The translations under genes were made by a program, and so were the position numbers. 7,634 nucleotides of DNA, from assembly GCA_002167465.1 (NCBI GenBank), contig NHBL01000030.1:41195-48828 (forward strand). Reading direction: 5' to 3'. Under the pieces are notes generated by a model, which saw nothing but the letters and a program-made list of their open reading frames with translations, had not been told where the DNA came from and ran no database searches. This DNA is from a bacterium TMED6. GTDB taxonomy: Bacteria; Fidelibacterota; Marinisomatia; SCGC-AAA003-L08; D37C17. This document shows positions 1 through 7,431 of the stretch, in pieces. The first letter of the stretch is position 1. Each line of letters starts with the position of its first letter.

Positions 1-2562
1 TCAACTAGATTTCCTGCTTTTTATTTACAAGGTTTTTCATATGAAGATGAAAAAAGAGAGGATGTTTTATATGGCTATCCAAATTCTATGTTTTCTATTC
101 CCATTCCAGGAGTTGCAGTTCCTCCATGGCTTGCAGAGGGAACTGCTCAGCATATGAGTCCAGAACTTTATTATGATTTTTGGGATTCTCATCGTGATAT
201 GTTACTAAGAGATTTAGTAATAAATAAAAAATTATTATCATTTAATCAAATGAATAGTTTTGGAAAAAAAGGAATTGGTGGAGAGGCCGTATACAATCAG
301 GGTTTTTCTTTTTCTAATTATTTGATTGATAGGTTTGGAGATGAAATATTACCTAAAATATCAGATATTCTAGCTAAAAATACATATTCTATTAATAAAG
401 CTATTTACAAAAGCACAAACAAATTGTTTAGTGGTTATGATTTATATTTAGATTGGATTAATGAGCTCAATAATCAATATAATTACCAATTAAAAAATGT
501 AAATGAAAATTTAGTTTATGGAAAGATAATAGAAGATAAAGGAATAACAAATCTTTTCCCAAAATTTTCACCAGATGGTTTAAATCTTGCTTACATATCA
601 AATCAAGAAAATGATTATTTTGGTCAAACTGATTTGTTTGTTTATAATTTTAAAGATTCATCGAAGAAAAAAATAATTTCAGGTGCAAAATATGCCCCTA
701 GCTGGATAAATGATTCGACTTTAATTTTCACATTAAGAAGTAAGCCTAATAAAGATGGCTCTAAGTATTTTAATTTATATAAAATGTCTATTAATCAAGA
801 TGAGCCTGATCAGCTTACAGAAAATAAACGACTACGCTCTCCAGTTTATTTTAAAGAGACTAATTTAGTGGCGGCAATAAATACGATTGATGGATTAAGT
901 AACATATACTTATCTGATTTAGATAGCGTTAATTTTAAAAAAATAACAAATTTTAAAAATCAAGAATATATATCTACTATAAATTGGAATGAAAATGGAA
1001 AAAAATTAATATTTGATGTGGTTGTAAGTCATGGTAGAGATATATATGAAATTGATATTGATTCTAAAAATATTATTAAAATAATTTCTCAAGAAAATGA
1101 TACTCGGAATCCTATAAAAATTAAAGATAAAGTATATTTTTCTCAAGATTATAATGGTATTTTTAATATTGGATATAAATCAGATAATAATGAAACTAAA
1201 TTTTTAACTAATGTTCTAGGTGGAGCTTTTATGCCAGACATTAAAGATAATAAATTAGTTTATAGTTTATATGATGATGGTAAATATAAGATTGCACTAA
1301 TTGATAATATTATTGATATTAAAAATGATGCTATTGGTTATGTTGATTTTACTGTAAAAGAAAAAACAAATTTAGAAATTCCTAAAGATATAGACTTTGA
1401 AAAGATTAGTAATAAATATTCAACAACATTAACAGAATTACACTTTGTTCCTAGAATAATGCTTGATTATGAAACTTTAAAATATGGTTTTTATGCTTTT
1501 TCGGAGGATATAATAGGTCAACTTTCGTTATTTGGTGGTTTTTCAGTAAATAAGTTGTCAGATATTGATGCAATGCTAATGTTTGAATATAAAAAATTAG
1601 CCCCTACTTTATATTTTAATTTTTTCTGGGCCAGTAGAAATACTAATCAAAAATTTGATTATTATACAGTTGATAGTTTATATGTTGATAATATTAATAT
1701 TAATAATGAAGTTGATTATCATCTATTTTCAAGTGATTTAGGTGCAAGATTTTCAAAATCAAATTTTAAATTTTGGTTAAACTATAATTACACCTTATAT
1801 AATCAAAAAATTTTTCAAACTGTTATTCAGGAATATATAAGTAATGGAGAGAATCAAAAAAATATAAGTTATGGAAAATTAGGTTTTGATTACTTTAGAG
1901 GAAATATTCTATCGCTTAGAGTTTTAAATAAAAAAATAAAACCACAATTTTTAGGTAATATGTTACCTTCAAACGGATATATTTTTGATATAGCAATTGG
2001 TTATGAGTGGAATGATTTTATGGAAGGAATAGCACTTAATGAAGATTATGGAACTTATGGTTCAGTATTAGAGCCAAATAATACTTCAAGGTTAGATTTA
2101 AATTATAAATTATTTAATTATATTAATAAATATAATATATCTGTAGAAAATTCATTTAGATTTGCTTATATAGGTAATGACAATGCAGATGATTTCTTTT
2201 ATTTTTTTGGAGGTGGAATGCCAGGTTTAAAAGGGTATACTTTTTATGAGGAAAGTTTAACTGGAAGAGGACTTATTACTTCATCAATTTATGCTAGAAA
2301 ATTAATTATGAATAAATCATTTTTTAAGTTTCAGGACTTCATTGCATTAAATAAATTATCATTTGGTATTGCTGCTCAATATGGTGAAGCTATACCTATT
2401 AATTCTCCAAAATTTTCTGGAGGATTAGAATTAAGGGCTAAGGGGTTTTTATTTTATGGATATCCTGCGGCTATTACCTTAGAGTATCATTTTCCTATTT
2501 TTGATGATGAAATAGATTCTTCAAATGGAAAAACATATATGAAATTACTATTTGACTTTTAA
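1..2562 (+). CDS. Partial gluzincin-peptidase / TolB-propeller / outer-membrane barrel protein (5' end missing)
   Basis: The frame is open to the left edge, so the gene starts outside the window; 853 residues are visible. The ATG at 88 is not the start, because the 29 codons before it continue the same conserved-looking domain. Visible residues 1 to about 165 look like the end of a gluzincin (peptidase MA-like) domain. PPWLAEG at 41-47 fits the region where the third zinc ligand (Glu46) lies, and YNQGFSFSNYL follows at about 98-108. The HExxH helix should lie upstream and is not seen. Residues about 180-440 carry TolB/WD40-like propeller blades, such as FPKFSPDG near 186-193 and SWINDSTLIF near 234-243. 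Residues about 475-853 alternate like a beta-barrel, contain GGGMPGLKGY at 737-746 (similar to the Omp85 RGY-type motif) and end in Phe. It is probably an outer-membrane protein with periplasmic peptidase and propeller domains. The substrate is unknown, and whether the peptidase is active cannot be judged without the HExxH. Seventeen bases separate it from the next gene. Confidence 0.82.
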   Translation, partial: STRFPAFYLQGFSYEDEKREDVLYGYPNSMFSIPIPGVAVPPWLAEGTAQHMSPELYYDFWDSHRDMLLRDLVINKKLLSFNQMNSFGKKGIGGEAVYNQGFSFSNYLIDRFGDEILPKISDILAKNTYSINKAIYKSTNKLFSGYDLYLDWINELNNQYNYQLKNVNENLVYGKIIEDKGITNLFPKFSPDGLNLAYISNQENDYFGQTDLFVYNFKDSSKKKIISGAKYAPSWINDSTLIFTLRSKPNKDGSKYFNLYKMSINQDEPDQLTENKRLRSPVYFKETNLVAAINTIDGLSNIYLSDLDSVNFKKITNFKNQEYISTINWNENGKKLIFDVVVSHGRDIYEIDIDSKNIIKIISQENDTRNPIKIKDKVYFSQDYNGIFNIGYKSDNNETKFLTNVLGGAFMPDIKDNKLVYSLYDDGKYKIALIDNIIDIKNDAIGYVDFTVKEKTNLEIPKDIDFEKISNKYSTTLTELHFVPRIMLDYETLKYGFYAFSEDIIGQLSLFGGFSVNKLSDIDAMLMFEYKKLAPTLYFNFFWASRNTNQKFDYYTVDSLYVDNININNEVDYHLFSSDLGARFSKSNFKFWLNYNYTLYNQKIFQTVIQEYISNGENQKNISYGKLGFDYFRGNILSLRVLNKKIKPQFLGNMLPSNGYIFDIAIGYEWNDFMEGIALNEDYGTYGSVLEPNNTSRLDLNYKLFNYINKYNISVENSFRFAYIGNDNADDFFYFFGGGMPGLKGYTFYEESLTGRGLITSSIYARKLIMNKSFFKFQDFIALNKLSFGIAAQYGEAIPINSPKFSGGLELRAKGFLFYGYPAAITLEYHFPIFDDEIDSSNGKTYMKLLFDF

Positions 2563-2579
2563 TTCTTTATGGATCTGTT

Positions 2580-3527
2580 ATGAAAAATGTAGCTGTTTTA
2601 ATATTATTTTCTTTATTGTTATCCAATAATCATTATTATAATAATTTATTTGCGTTCTCAAATACATTTAATGAAATAAAAAAAATAGAGCTAAATAATG
2701 ATTCTGAAGTTCATCTAAATCAAGATTCTAATAACTATATTAATAAGATAAAACCATCACTTTTTTCTTCTATAATCCCAGGTTCAGGGCAATACTTTTA
2801 TAATAAACAACCACATAAAGGAATAGTATTTATAAGTTTAGAAATATTAGGTTGGATTGGTTACAATTATTTTACTCATAAGGCTGAGGATTTTAAATAT
2901 GATTATAGAGAATACGCTGATAATCATTGGAGTTTTTCTAATTGGTGTGATTTTTACTATGATTATGATGATCCAAATAGTGAATTTAGAGATTTATTTT
3001 CAAATGAATTATCTGGTGAATATAGTTCAATTAATTCAGGTCATGGTTTAGAGTTTACCTATGATGATACAGATGGTATTAGGCGTTACATGAAAACTAA
3101 TACAGAAACATTTGGACTTTTTTACGATGAAAATAATTTTAATCAAGATGGGTTAGCTCAAGAGTTTGTAGTAGAAAGAAATCTTACTATGTTTAAAACA
3201 CATGATTTTTATGAAGAGATTGTTAAATATGATCAATTTTTTACAGGTTGGGATGATCAAAATCTTATTGAAAGGAGTGTTAATGGTTGGGGTACAGATA
3301 ATGCAACAAGTCCAAATAAGGCTTTTGCAAAAAATATTTATGATAAATCTGTTAAGAATTACAAGAATCAAGATTGGGTAATGATAGTAATATATGCGAA
3401 CCATGTAATAAGTATGGTAGATGCACTTATAGTAAGTAGTATTTTATCAGAAAATGCATCATTGTCATATGATTATAATCCAACAATAGATTTTCATCAA
3501 GCAGAAATTATTATTAAATTAAACTAA
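2580..3527 (+). CDS. DUF5683-like membrane protein, function unknown
   Basis: This is a 315-residue protein. Residues 4-14 form a hydrophobic N-terminal segment that could be a signal peptide, with possible cleavage near residues 24-27, but the site is not clear. Residues 59-81 hold SSIIPGSGQYFYN followed by KG, the pattern that opens DUF5683-type proteins, and a hydrophobic stretch runs to about residue 97. Residues 104-165 are unusually rich in Tyr, Phe, Trp, Asp and Asn. A YDQFFTGWDD segment lies at 217-226. Near the C terminus (about 265-289) a second membrane segment contains NHVISMVDA, comparable with the conserved Asp-Ala region late in DUF5683. No catalytic motif is seen. There is no good Shine-Dalgarno sequence before the ATG. 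The stop overlaps the next start by one base (TAATG), which ties it to the BamD-like gene and suggests an envelope role; this is inference. The family link is by eye only. Confidence 0.68.
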   Translation: MKNVAVLILFSLLLSNNHYYNNLFAFSNTFNEIKKIELNNDSEVHLNQDSNNYINKIKPSLFSSIIPGSGQYFYNKQPHKGIVFISLEILGWIGYNYFTHKAEDFKYDYREYADNHWSFSNWCDFYYDYDDPNSEFRDLFSNELSGEYSSINSGHGLEFTYDDTDGIRRYMKTNTETFGLFYDENNFNQDGLAQEFVVERNLTMFKTHDFYEEIVKYDQFFTGWDDQNLIERSVNGWGTDNATSPNKAFAKNIYDKSVKNYKNQDWVMIVIYANHVISMVDALIVSSILSENASLSYDYNPTIDFHQAEIIIKLN

Positions 3528-4300
3528 TGTTATTTCGAACAATATTAATTATTTCTATAGTTTTCATACAAGGATGTTCATCATTTCAGCAAAGTAATTT
3601 ATCTAATAATGAAATTTTTGCGATAGGTAAAGCTTATTTTTCAAAACAAAAATTTCAAAAAGCTAAAGATAAATTTGAAGTAATAGTACATAATGAGCAA
3701 GGTACTAATTTAGGCTTAGAATCTACCTTTTATTTAGCAAAGTCACTGTTTGAATTAGAAGAATATGACGAAGCTTCATATAATTTTAATTACTATTCAA
3801 TGTTTTCAAAGGATATAGATAATGTAGAATTTGCCCAATATATGAAATGTAGATGTGCATTTGAGGTTACATTACCGTATAATAAAGACCAATCAAACTC
3901 TTTATATGCCATTTCAATCATACAAGAATTTTTAGATAATTTTCCATATAGTAAGTACAAAGAAGATAGCTATCAACTAATACAGAAACTTAGAAATAGA
4001 ATAGCTAAGAAAAATTTTGAAGCTGGTAGATTATATTTAAAAATGAAAAACTTTAAATCTGCTTTTTTTTACTTTGATATAATTTTATCAGAATTTTATG
4101 ATACCAAATTTTATGATAGAGCTTTATTATATTATATTTTTACGTTTATAGTCAAAGGAAACTATGATGATGCTAAATCATATTATGAAAAAAATAAAGT
4201 TAATTTTATAAGCAAAGAATTTGATTTAGAGGCAAAGTCAATGTTAAAAGATTATAAGAATGGTTTAGGTTTTTCGGGTTTGTACAGGCTTTATAAATGA
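3527..4300 (+). CDS. bamD: BamD-like outer-membrane assembly lipoprotein (TPR)
   Basis: This 257-residue protein has a lipoprotein signal: a short hydrophobic stretch (residues 5-14), then FIQGC with the lipid-bearing cysteine at 17, followed by Ser-Ser. TPR-type helix pairs follow. The first is at about 30-54 (AYFSKQKFQKAKDKF), the second at about 65-90 and a third at about 122-150. The segment FLDNFPYSKY at 135-144 followed by LRNRIAKKNFEAGRLYLK (155-172) matches the BamD/YfiO pattern closely, and FDIILSEFYDTKFYDRAL (183-200) continues it. In known systems BamD sits on the periplasmic face of the outer membrane and works with BamA to fold barrel proteins. The length is usual for the family. 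The start overlaps the upstream stop and has no Shine-Dalgarno sequence, so translation is probably coupled. The last 50 or so residues are less recognisable. A generic TPR lipoprotein is the alternative. Confidence 0.85.
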   Translation: MLFRTILIISIVFIQGCSSFQQSNLSNNEIFAIGKAYFSKQKFQKAKDKFEVIVHNEQGTNLGLESTFYLAKSLFELEEYDEASYNFNYYSMFSKDIDNVEFAQYMKCRCAFEVTLPYNKDQSNSLYAISIIQEFLDNFPYSKYKEDSYQLIQKLRNRIAKKNFEAGRLYLKMKNFKSAFFYFDIILSEFYDTKFYDRALLYYIFTFIVKGNYDDAKSYYEKNKVNFISKEFDLEAKSMLKDYKNGLGFSGLYRLYK

Positions 4301-4866
4301 ACATATTTTTTTTTGGCGGAACATTCGACCCTCCTCATAAAGGACATAAATTAATTTATAAACATTGTATGAAAATATGCGATAAATTTATATTTGTTCC
4401 AACTTTACAGTCCCCTGATAAAAAAGCACCAATCACAAACAAGGATATAAGAATAAACATGTTAGAACTTCTAATAGATAAAGAAGATAAAAAAAAAGTT
4501 TTAATTGACAATTTTGAAATTAATTCTAAATCCATACCAAATTATACAATTGATACAATTAATTATTTACAAAATAAATTTGAAAAAGCGATAATCCATA
4601 TGGTAATAGGGGGAGATCAATATAATAATTTAAAAAATTGGAAAGATTATAAAAATATTATTGAAAAAGTTAAAATTATATGTTTCAATAGAAAAATAGT
4701 AGAATTTAAAAATAATAAAAAAATTAATTTTATAGATTTTAATTATAATATTTCTTCTACTTTAATTAGAAAAAATATTAGTTCTGGAAAAGTAAATAAT
4801 ATTCAAAAATATTTAACTGAGGATGTAAATCGTTTAATTTGTGATAATGATTTATATAAAAACTGA
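4297..4866 (+). CDS. nadD: Nicotinate-nucleotide adenylyltransferase
   Basis: NadD joins nicotinate mononucleotide and ATP to give deamido-NAD+ and pyrophosphate, the step before NAD synthetase; it is cytosolic. The 189-residue protein has GGTFDPPHKGH at 7-17, the nucleotidyltransferase HxGH motif with the NadD-type context. CoaD, the main look-alike, normally has a GTFDPxTxGH form. NYTIDTI at 82-88 matches the NadD SYTxDTL segment. GGDQYNNLKNW at 105-115 matches the GxDxLxxLxxW segment, and ISSTLIR at 152-158 is the C-terminal ATP-binding motif. The length is normal. The usual PPHK motif reads SPDKK at 39-43, so the His is replaced by Asp41. The start codon sits in an ATGA overlap with the bamD stop, with no visible Shine-Dalgarno, so translation is probably coupled. 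Runs of nine T (4306-4314) and nine A (4489-4497) lie inside the gene. Confidence 0.93.
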   Translation: MNIFFFGGTFDPPHKGHKLIYKHCMKICDKFIFVPTLQSPDKKAPITNKDIRINMLELLIDKEDKKKVLIDNFEINSKSIPNYTIDTINYLQNKFEKAIIHMVIGGDQYNNLKNWKDYKNIIEKVKIICFNRKIVEFKNNKKINFIDFNYNISSTLIRKNISSGKVNNIQKYLTEDVNRLICDNDLYKN

Positions 4867-4867
4867 T

Positions 4868-5875
4868 ATGGTAATTAATGATGATGGAACATTACTAGGT
4901 ATTCTACTTTTTTTAAATAATCTATTACCTTTTATATTATTTATTCTAGGATGTATTTTTTTATATTATTCATCAGAATCTTTTATTGATAAATCAATAT
5001 TAATATCACATAAAATGAGAATATCTCCAATTATTATAGGAGCTTCTGTAGTTGCGTTGGGAACAAGTTTACCTGAACTATTAGTTTCATTATATTCTAT
5101 TTTTTCTTATGATGACCCAAATAATATGCAAAATTTAGTTTCATCAAGTATTATTATTGGAAATATTTTAGGTTCTAATATTGCTAATATTGCATTAGTG
5201 GTTGGTTTTTGTGCTTTTTTATATAGAGTAATTTTTGAAAGCGATGTTTTAAAGGATATAATATTTATCTCTTTTTTAGGCATATATGTATTGGTATGTA
5301 TGTATTTTAATATTACCATAAACTATATTCATGGTTTATTATTACTATCTTCATTTATATTTTATTTTTATTATTTAATTAAAAATAATAAATCAGAAGA
5401 CGAAATTGATGATAATATAAATTTTAATTTAATTTATTGTGTTTTTATAATATTGGTTTCTATTGTCGGATTATCTTTGGGTACTAATTTAGTGGTTGAA
5501 AATGCATTAAATATTTCAAAATTATGGGGCGTTAGCGAGCTAAATATAGGGTTTTCTATTGTTGCACTTGGAACATCCTTGCCTGAACTTTTCACTGGAT
5601 TATCTTCTATAAAAAGAAAAAAATATAATCTTTTTATAGGTAATATTATAGGCTCAAATATATTAAATATTATATTTGTTTTAGGTATATCTTCATTGTT
5701 TTCAGACATTAATGTTAGTAGCAGCTTAATAGATGGTGGTTCAATTATTGCAACAGTATTCATTTTGTCACATTTAATTTTATTTTTTAATTATATTCTA
5801 AAAAAAACTGTTTCAAAAATTTCTGGTTTTTTATTATTACTTATGTATTTTTCATTCTTATTTAACTTATTATAA
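4868..5875 (+). CDS. Na+/Ca2+ antiporter of the CaCA family (YrbG-like)
   Basis: This is an inner-membrane cation exchanger, 335 residues from the chosen start, with about ten hydrophobic segments. It carries the two inverted alpha-repeats that define the CaCA family. The first has VALGTSLPELLVSL (62-75) and GNILGSN (98-104). The second has VALGTSLPELFTGL (232-245) and GNIIGSN (258-264). The Glu residues at 70 and 240 and the Asn residues of GNxxGSN are the usual ion-binding positions. A hydrophilic loop (about 172-187, rich in Lys, Asp and Glu) joins the halves. By family the likely activity is Ca2+ export driven by Na+ or H+; the true ions cannot be read from sequence. I chose the ATG at 4868 because it falls one base after the nadD stop and gives a normal N terminus. 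In-frame GTG 4841 and ATG 4847, which overlap nadD, are alternatives. None has a clear Shine-Dalgarno. There is no obvious functional link to its neighbours. Confidence 0.9.
   Translation: MVINDDGTLLGILLFLNNLLPFILFILGCIFLYYSSESFIDKSILISHKMRISPIIIGASVVALGTSLPELLVSLYSIFSYDDPNNMQNLVSSSIIIGNILGSNIANIALVVGFCAFLYRVIFESDVLKDIIFISFLGIYVLVCMYFNITINYIHGLLLLSSFIFYFYYLIKNNKSEDEIDDNINFNLIYCVFIILVSIVGLSLGTNLVVENALNISKLWGVSELNIGFSIVALGTSLPELFTGLSSIKRKKYNLFIGNIIGSNILNIIFVLGISSLFSDINVSSSLIDGGSIIATVFILSHLILFFNYILKKTVSKISGFLLLLMYFSFLFNLL
5039..5179 (+). repeat. CaCA alpha-1 repeat (coding)
   Basis: This is the first of two homologous ion-binding repeats inside the antiporter, residues 58-104. From the PEL motif to GNILGSN it is about ten residues longer than the alpha-2 copy, because of a polar stretch containing DDPNN at 82-86. 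The similarity to the second copy is visible even in the DNA around 5051-5080. Confidence 0.8.
5549..5659 (+). repeat. CaCA alpha-2 repeat (coding)
   Basis: This is the second ion-binding repeat of the antiporter, residues 228-264. The VALGTSLPEL core is identical to that of alpha-1 and lies exactly 170 codons downstream of it. Many of the shared codons differ, as expected for an ancient internal duplication rather than a recent one. Confidence 0.8.
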
Positions 5876-5879
5876 AAGT

Positions 5880-5883
5880 AAGG
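5880..5883 (+). promoter_or_regulatory. Weak possible ribosome binding site for ftsE
   Basis: AAGG lies 12 bases before the ftsE ATG, in the 20-base gap after the antiporter gene. The spacing is longer than ideal and the match is short, so this is only a possible site. Confidence 0.3.
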
Positions 5884-5895
5884 CAGATTCTATTT

Positions 5896-6546
5896 ATGAT
5901 TGATTTTATTGATGTATCCGTAAAGCATTTAAATTCTAGAGGTATAGATAATGTTTCTTTTAATATTGAAAAAGGCCAATTTGTTTATTTAATGGGACCT
6001 ACAGGTGCAGGAAAATCAACAATTATTAACTGTATACTAAATTCAATTAAGCCTAACTCAGGTCAAATTATTGTTAATAATATGGATTTATCAAATTTAA
6101 ACGAAAGTGATTTAGCATTTTTTAGAAGAGATATTGGTATGATTTTTCAGGATTTTAAATTAATGAATGATAGAACAATATTTGAGAATATATCCTTACC
6201 ATTACAAATAATTGGCATAAATAAAGATATTATAATAAGTAAGGTCAAAAATGTTTTAACTAAAGTAGGTTTAAGTCAAAGAGCAAATTCTTTTCCAGGA
6301 GAACTGAGTGGAGGAGAACAGCAAAAAGCATGTGTTGCAAGAGCTCTGATTAAAAATCCAAAGCTAATTATTGCTGACGAGCCTACAGGCAATTTAGATC
6401 CAAGCTCATCAGATGATATAATAGATCTTTTAGAAAATGAATCTAATAAAGGAACGACTATAGTTATGGCAACACATAATTATCCATTAATTGAAAATCG
6501 AATTAAACATTTTATTGAACTTAATAATGGAAGAGTTATTTCATGA
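5896..6546 (+). CDS. ftsE: Cell division ATP-binding protein FtsE
   Basis: This is the cytosolic ATPase of the FtsEX complex, a type VII-like ABC system. In well-studied bacteria it does not transport; it couples ATP hydrolysis at the septum to activation of cell-wall hydrolases outside the membrane. The 216-residue protein has the full ABC set: Walker A GPTGAGKST at 34-42, Q-loop Gln85, signature LSGGEQQ at 137-143, Walker B LIIADEP at 157-163, D-loop NLD at 166-168 and switch His194. The length is typical of FtsE. On sequence alone it could be confused with LolD/MacB-type ATPases, but the FtsX gene directly after it, joined by an ATGA overlap, settles the call. Every catalytic residue is present, so it should be active. 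Confidence 0.94.
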   Translation: MIDFIDVSVKHLNSRGIDNVSFNIEKGQFVYLMGPTGAGKSTIINCILNSIKPNSGQIIVNNMDLSNLNESDLAFFRRDIGMIFQDFKLMNDRTIFENISLPLQIIGINKDIIISKVKNVLTKVGLSQRANSFPGELSGGEQQKACVARALIKNPKLIIADEPTGNLDPSSSDDIIDLLENESNKGTTIVMATHNYPLIENRIKHFIELNNGRVIS

Positions 6547-7421
6547 TAGAACAAATTAAATTTATTTTATTTGAGAGTTTTCAGTCCATAAAAAGATACC
6601 CATTATATTCGTTCATTTCATCTTTAACAATAATGATATGTTTAATTATAATTTCGTTTATAATATATTTATCTAATATCACTAATAATGTTTCGAATAA
6701 TTTTAAAAACAATGAATCAGTTTTAAAAATATTTATTAATAATTCGTTAACTGACGACGAGTCTCAAAAAATATGTAAAAATATTGAGGATGAACATAAT
6801 TTAAATGAAGTAATTTTTCAGAGCAAAGAAACTCTTTTTAGTGATGTAGATGTTAATTTAAAATCATGGCTTAAGGATGATTTAAGTTTTATTCCATGTT
6901 TGTGTTCTGTGAATATCAACTTAAATAGAATAGATCAAATAGATAGTATAATTAATTTAATAAATAAAAAATATAAAGAAAACATTGAAAAAATTGTATA
7001 CCCAAAATCTTACTTAGTAAAATTTGAAAAAATGTTATCCTTAACTTATTCTATAATTTTTTTGATTGGAATAATTGTTTTTATTGTAAGTGTATTTAAT
7101 ATTTCTAATATTATAAAATTAAGCATTGAATCGAGAAAAAATTTAATAGAAATTTTAGAATTGCACGGAGCTAAAAAATATTTTATTAAAGCACCATTTA
7201 TAATAGAAGGTATTATACATGGATTTATTGGTTTTATTTTTTCTAGTATATTTATTACAATCATATTTAATACTTTTTCTATAAATTCTTACACTCATTT
7301 TTTAGCTACGTCATTAATTACAACCATCCCATATAACATTTATATTTTTTTAAATTTAATATTTGGTGTCCTTCTTGGATTAATTGGTAGTAATTTAGGT
7401 GCATCAAAATATATAGATTGA
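6543..7421 (+). CDS. ftsX: Cell division membrane protein FtsX
   Basis: This is the membrane partner of FtsE. The 292-residue protein shows the FtsX layout: a short cytosolic N terminus, TM1 at about 24-44, an extracytoplasmic domain at about 45-165, then TM2 (about 167-190), TM3 (about 218-245) and TM4 (about 265-285). Between TM2 and TM3, the segments ESRKNLIEILELHGA (196-210) and APFIIEGIIHG (217-227) match the conserved FtsX pattern of an Arg-containing helix, a hydrophobic-Gly-Ala turn and PFxxEG. The C-terminal GLIGSNLGASKYI (279-291) also fits. The large loop is where FtsX proteins bind hydrolase activators such as EnvC or hydrolases themselves; no such partner gene lies in the window. 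A Cys-x-Cys pair at 119 and 121 in this loop is unusual. Its ATG overlaps the ftsE stop, so the pair is probably made in step. Confidence 0.92.
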   Translation: MIEQIKFILFESFQSIKRYPLYSFISSLTIMICLIIISFIIYLSNITNNVSNNFKNNESVLKIFINNSLTDDESQKICKNIEDEHNLNEVIFQSKETLFSDVDVNLKSWLKDDLSFIPCLCSVNINLNRIDQIDSIINLINKKYKENIEKIVYPKSYLVKFEKMLSLTYSIIFLIGIIVFIVSVFNISNIIKLSIESRKNLIEILELHGAKKYFIKAPFIIEGIIHGFIGFIFSSIFITIIFNTFSINSYTHFLATSLITTIPYNIYIFLNLIFGVLLGLIGSNLGASKYID

Positions 7422-7424
7422 GGA
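7420..7424 (+). promoter_or_regulatory. Shine-Dalgarno sequence of grpE
   Basis: GAGGA, partly overlapping the ftsX stop codon, lies seven bases before the ATG at 7432. It is the only strong Shine-Dalgarno match before any gene in the window, and it fixes the grpE start. Confidence 0.75.
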
Positions 7425-7431
7425 TTTTTCA

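Noticed and set aside
88..2562. Treating ATG 88 as the start of the first gene
   Set aside because: The frame is open from base 1 and the upstream codons belong to the same domain as the PPWLAEG segment just after it; the gene is cut by the window edge.
2563..2579. Terminator or promoter between the first two genes
   Set aside because: The gap is only 17 bases with no hairpin and no recognisable promoter elements.
2857..3051. Small + strand open frame inside the DUF5683-like gene
   Set aside because: It is out of frame within a convincing gene, Ile-rich in the way expected of AT-rich shadow frames, and has no recognisable domain.
3153..3404. Minus-strand open frame opposite the DUF5683-like gene
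   Set aside because: It lies wholly opposite a supported gene, has biased composition and shows no family motif.
5107..5763. Two minus-strand open frames opposite the antiporter (5107-5319 and 5434-5763)
   Set aside because: They mirror the conserved CaCA coding sequence and show no features of their own.
4841..5875. GTG 4841 or ATG 4847 as the antiporter start
   Set aside because: Both overlap the end of nadD and add residues not needed for the first membrane segment; ATG 4868 sits one base after the nadD stop. The choice remains uncertain because no Shine-Dalgarno decides it.
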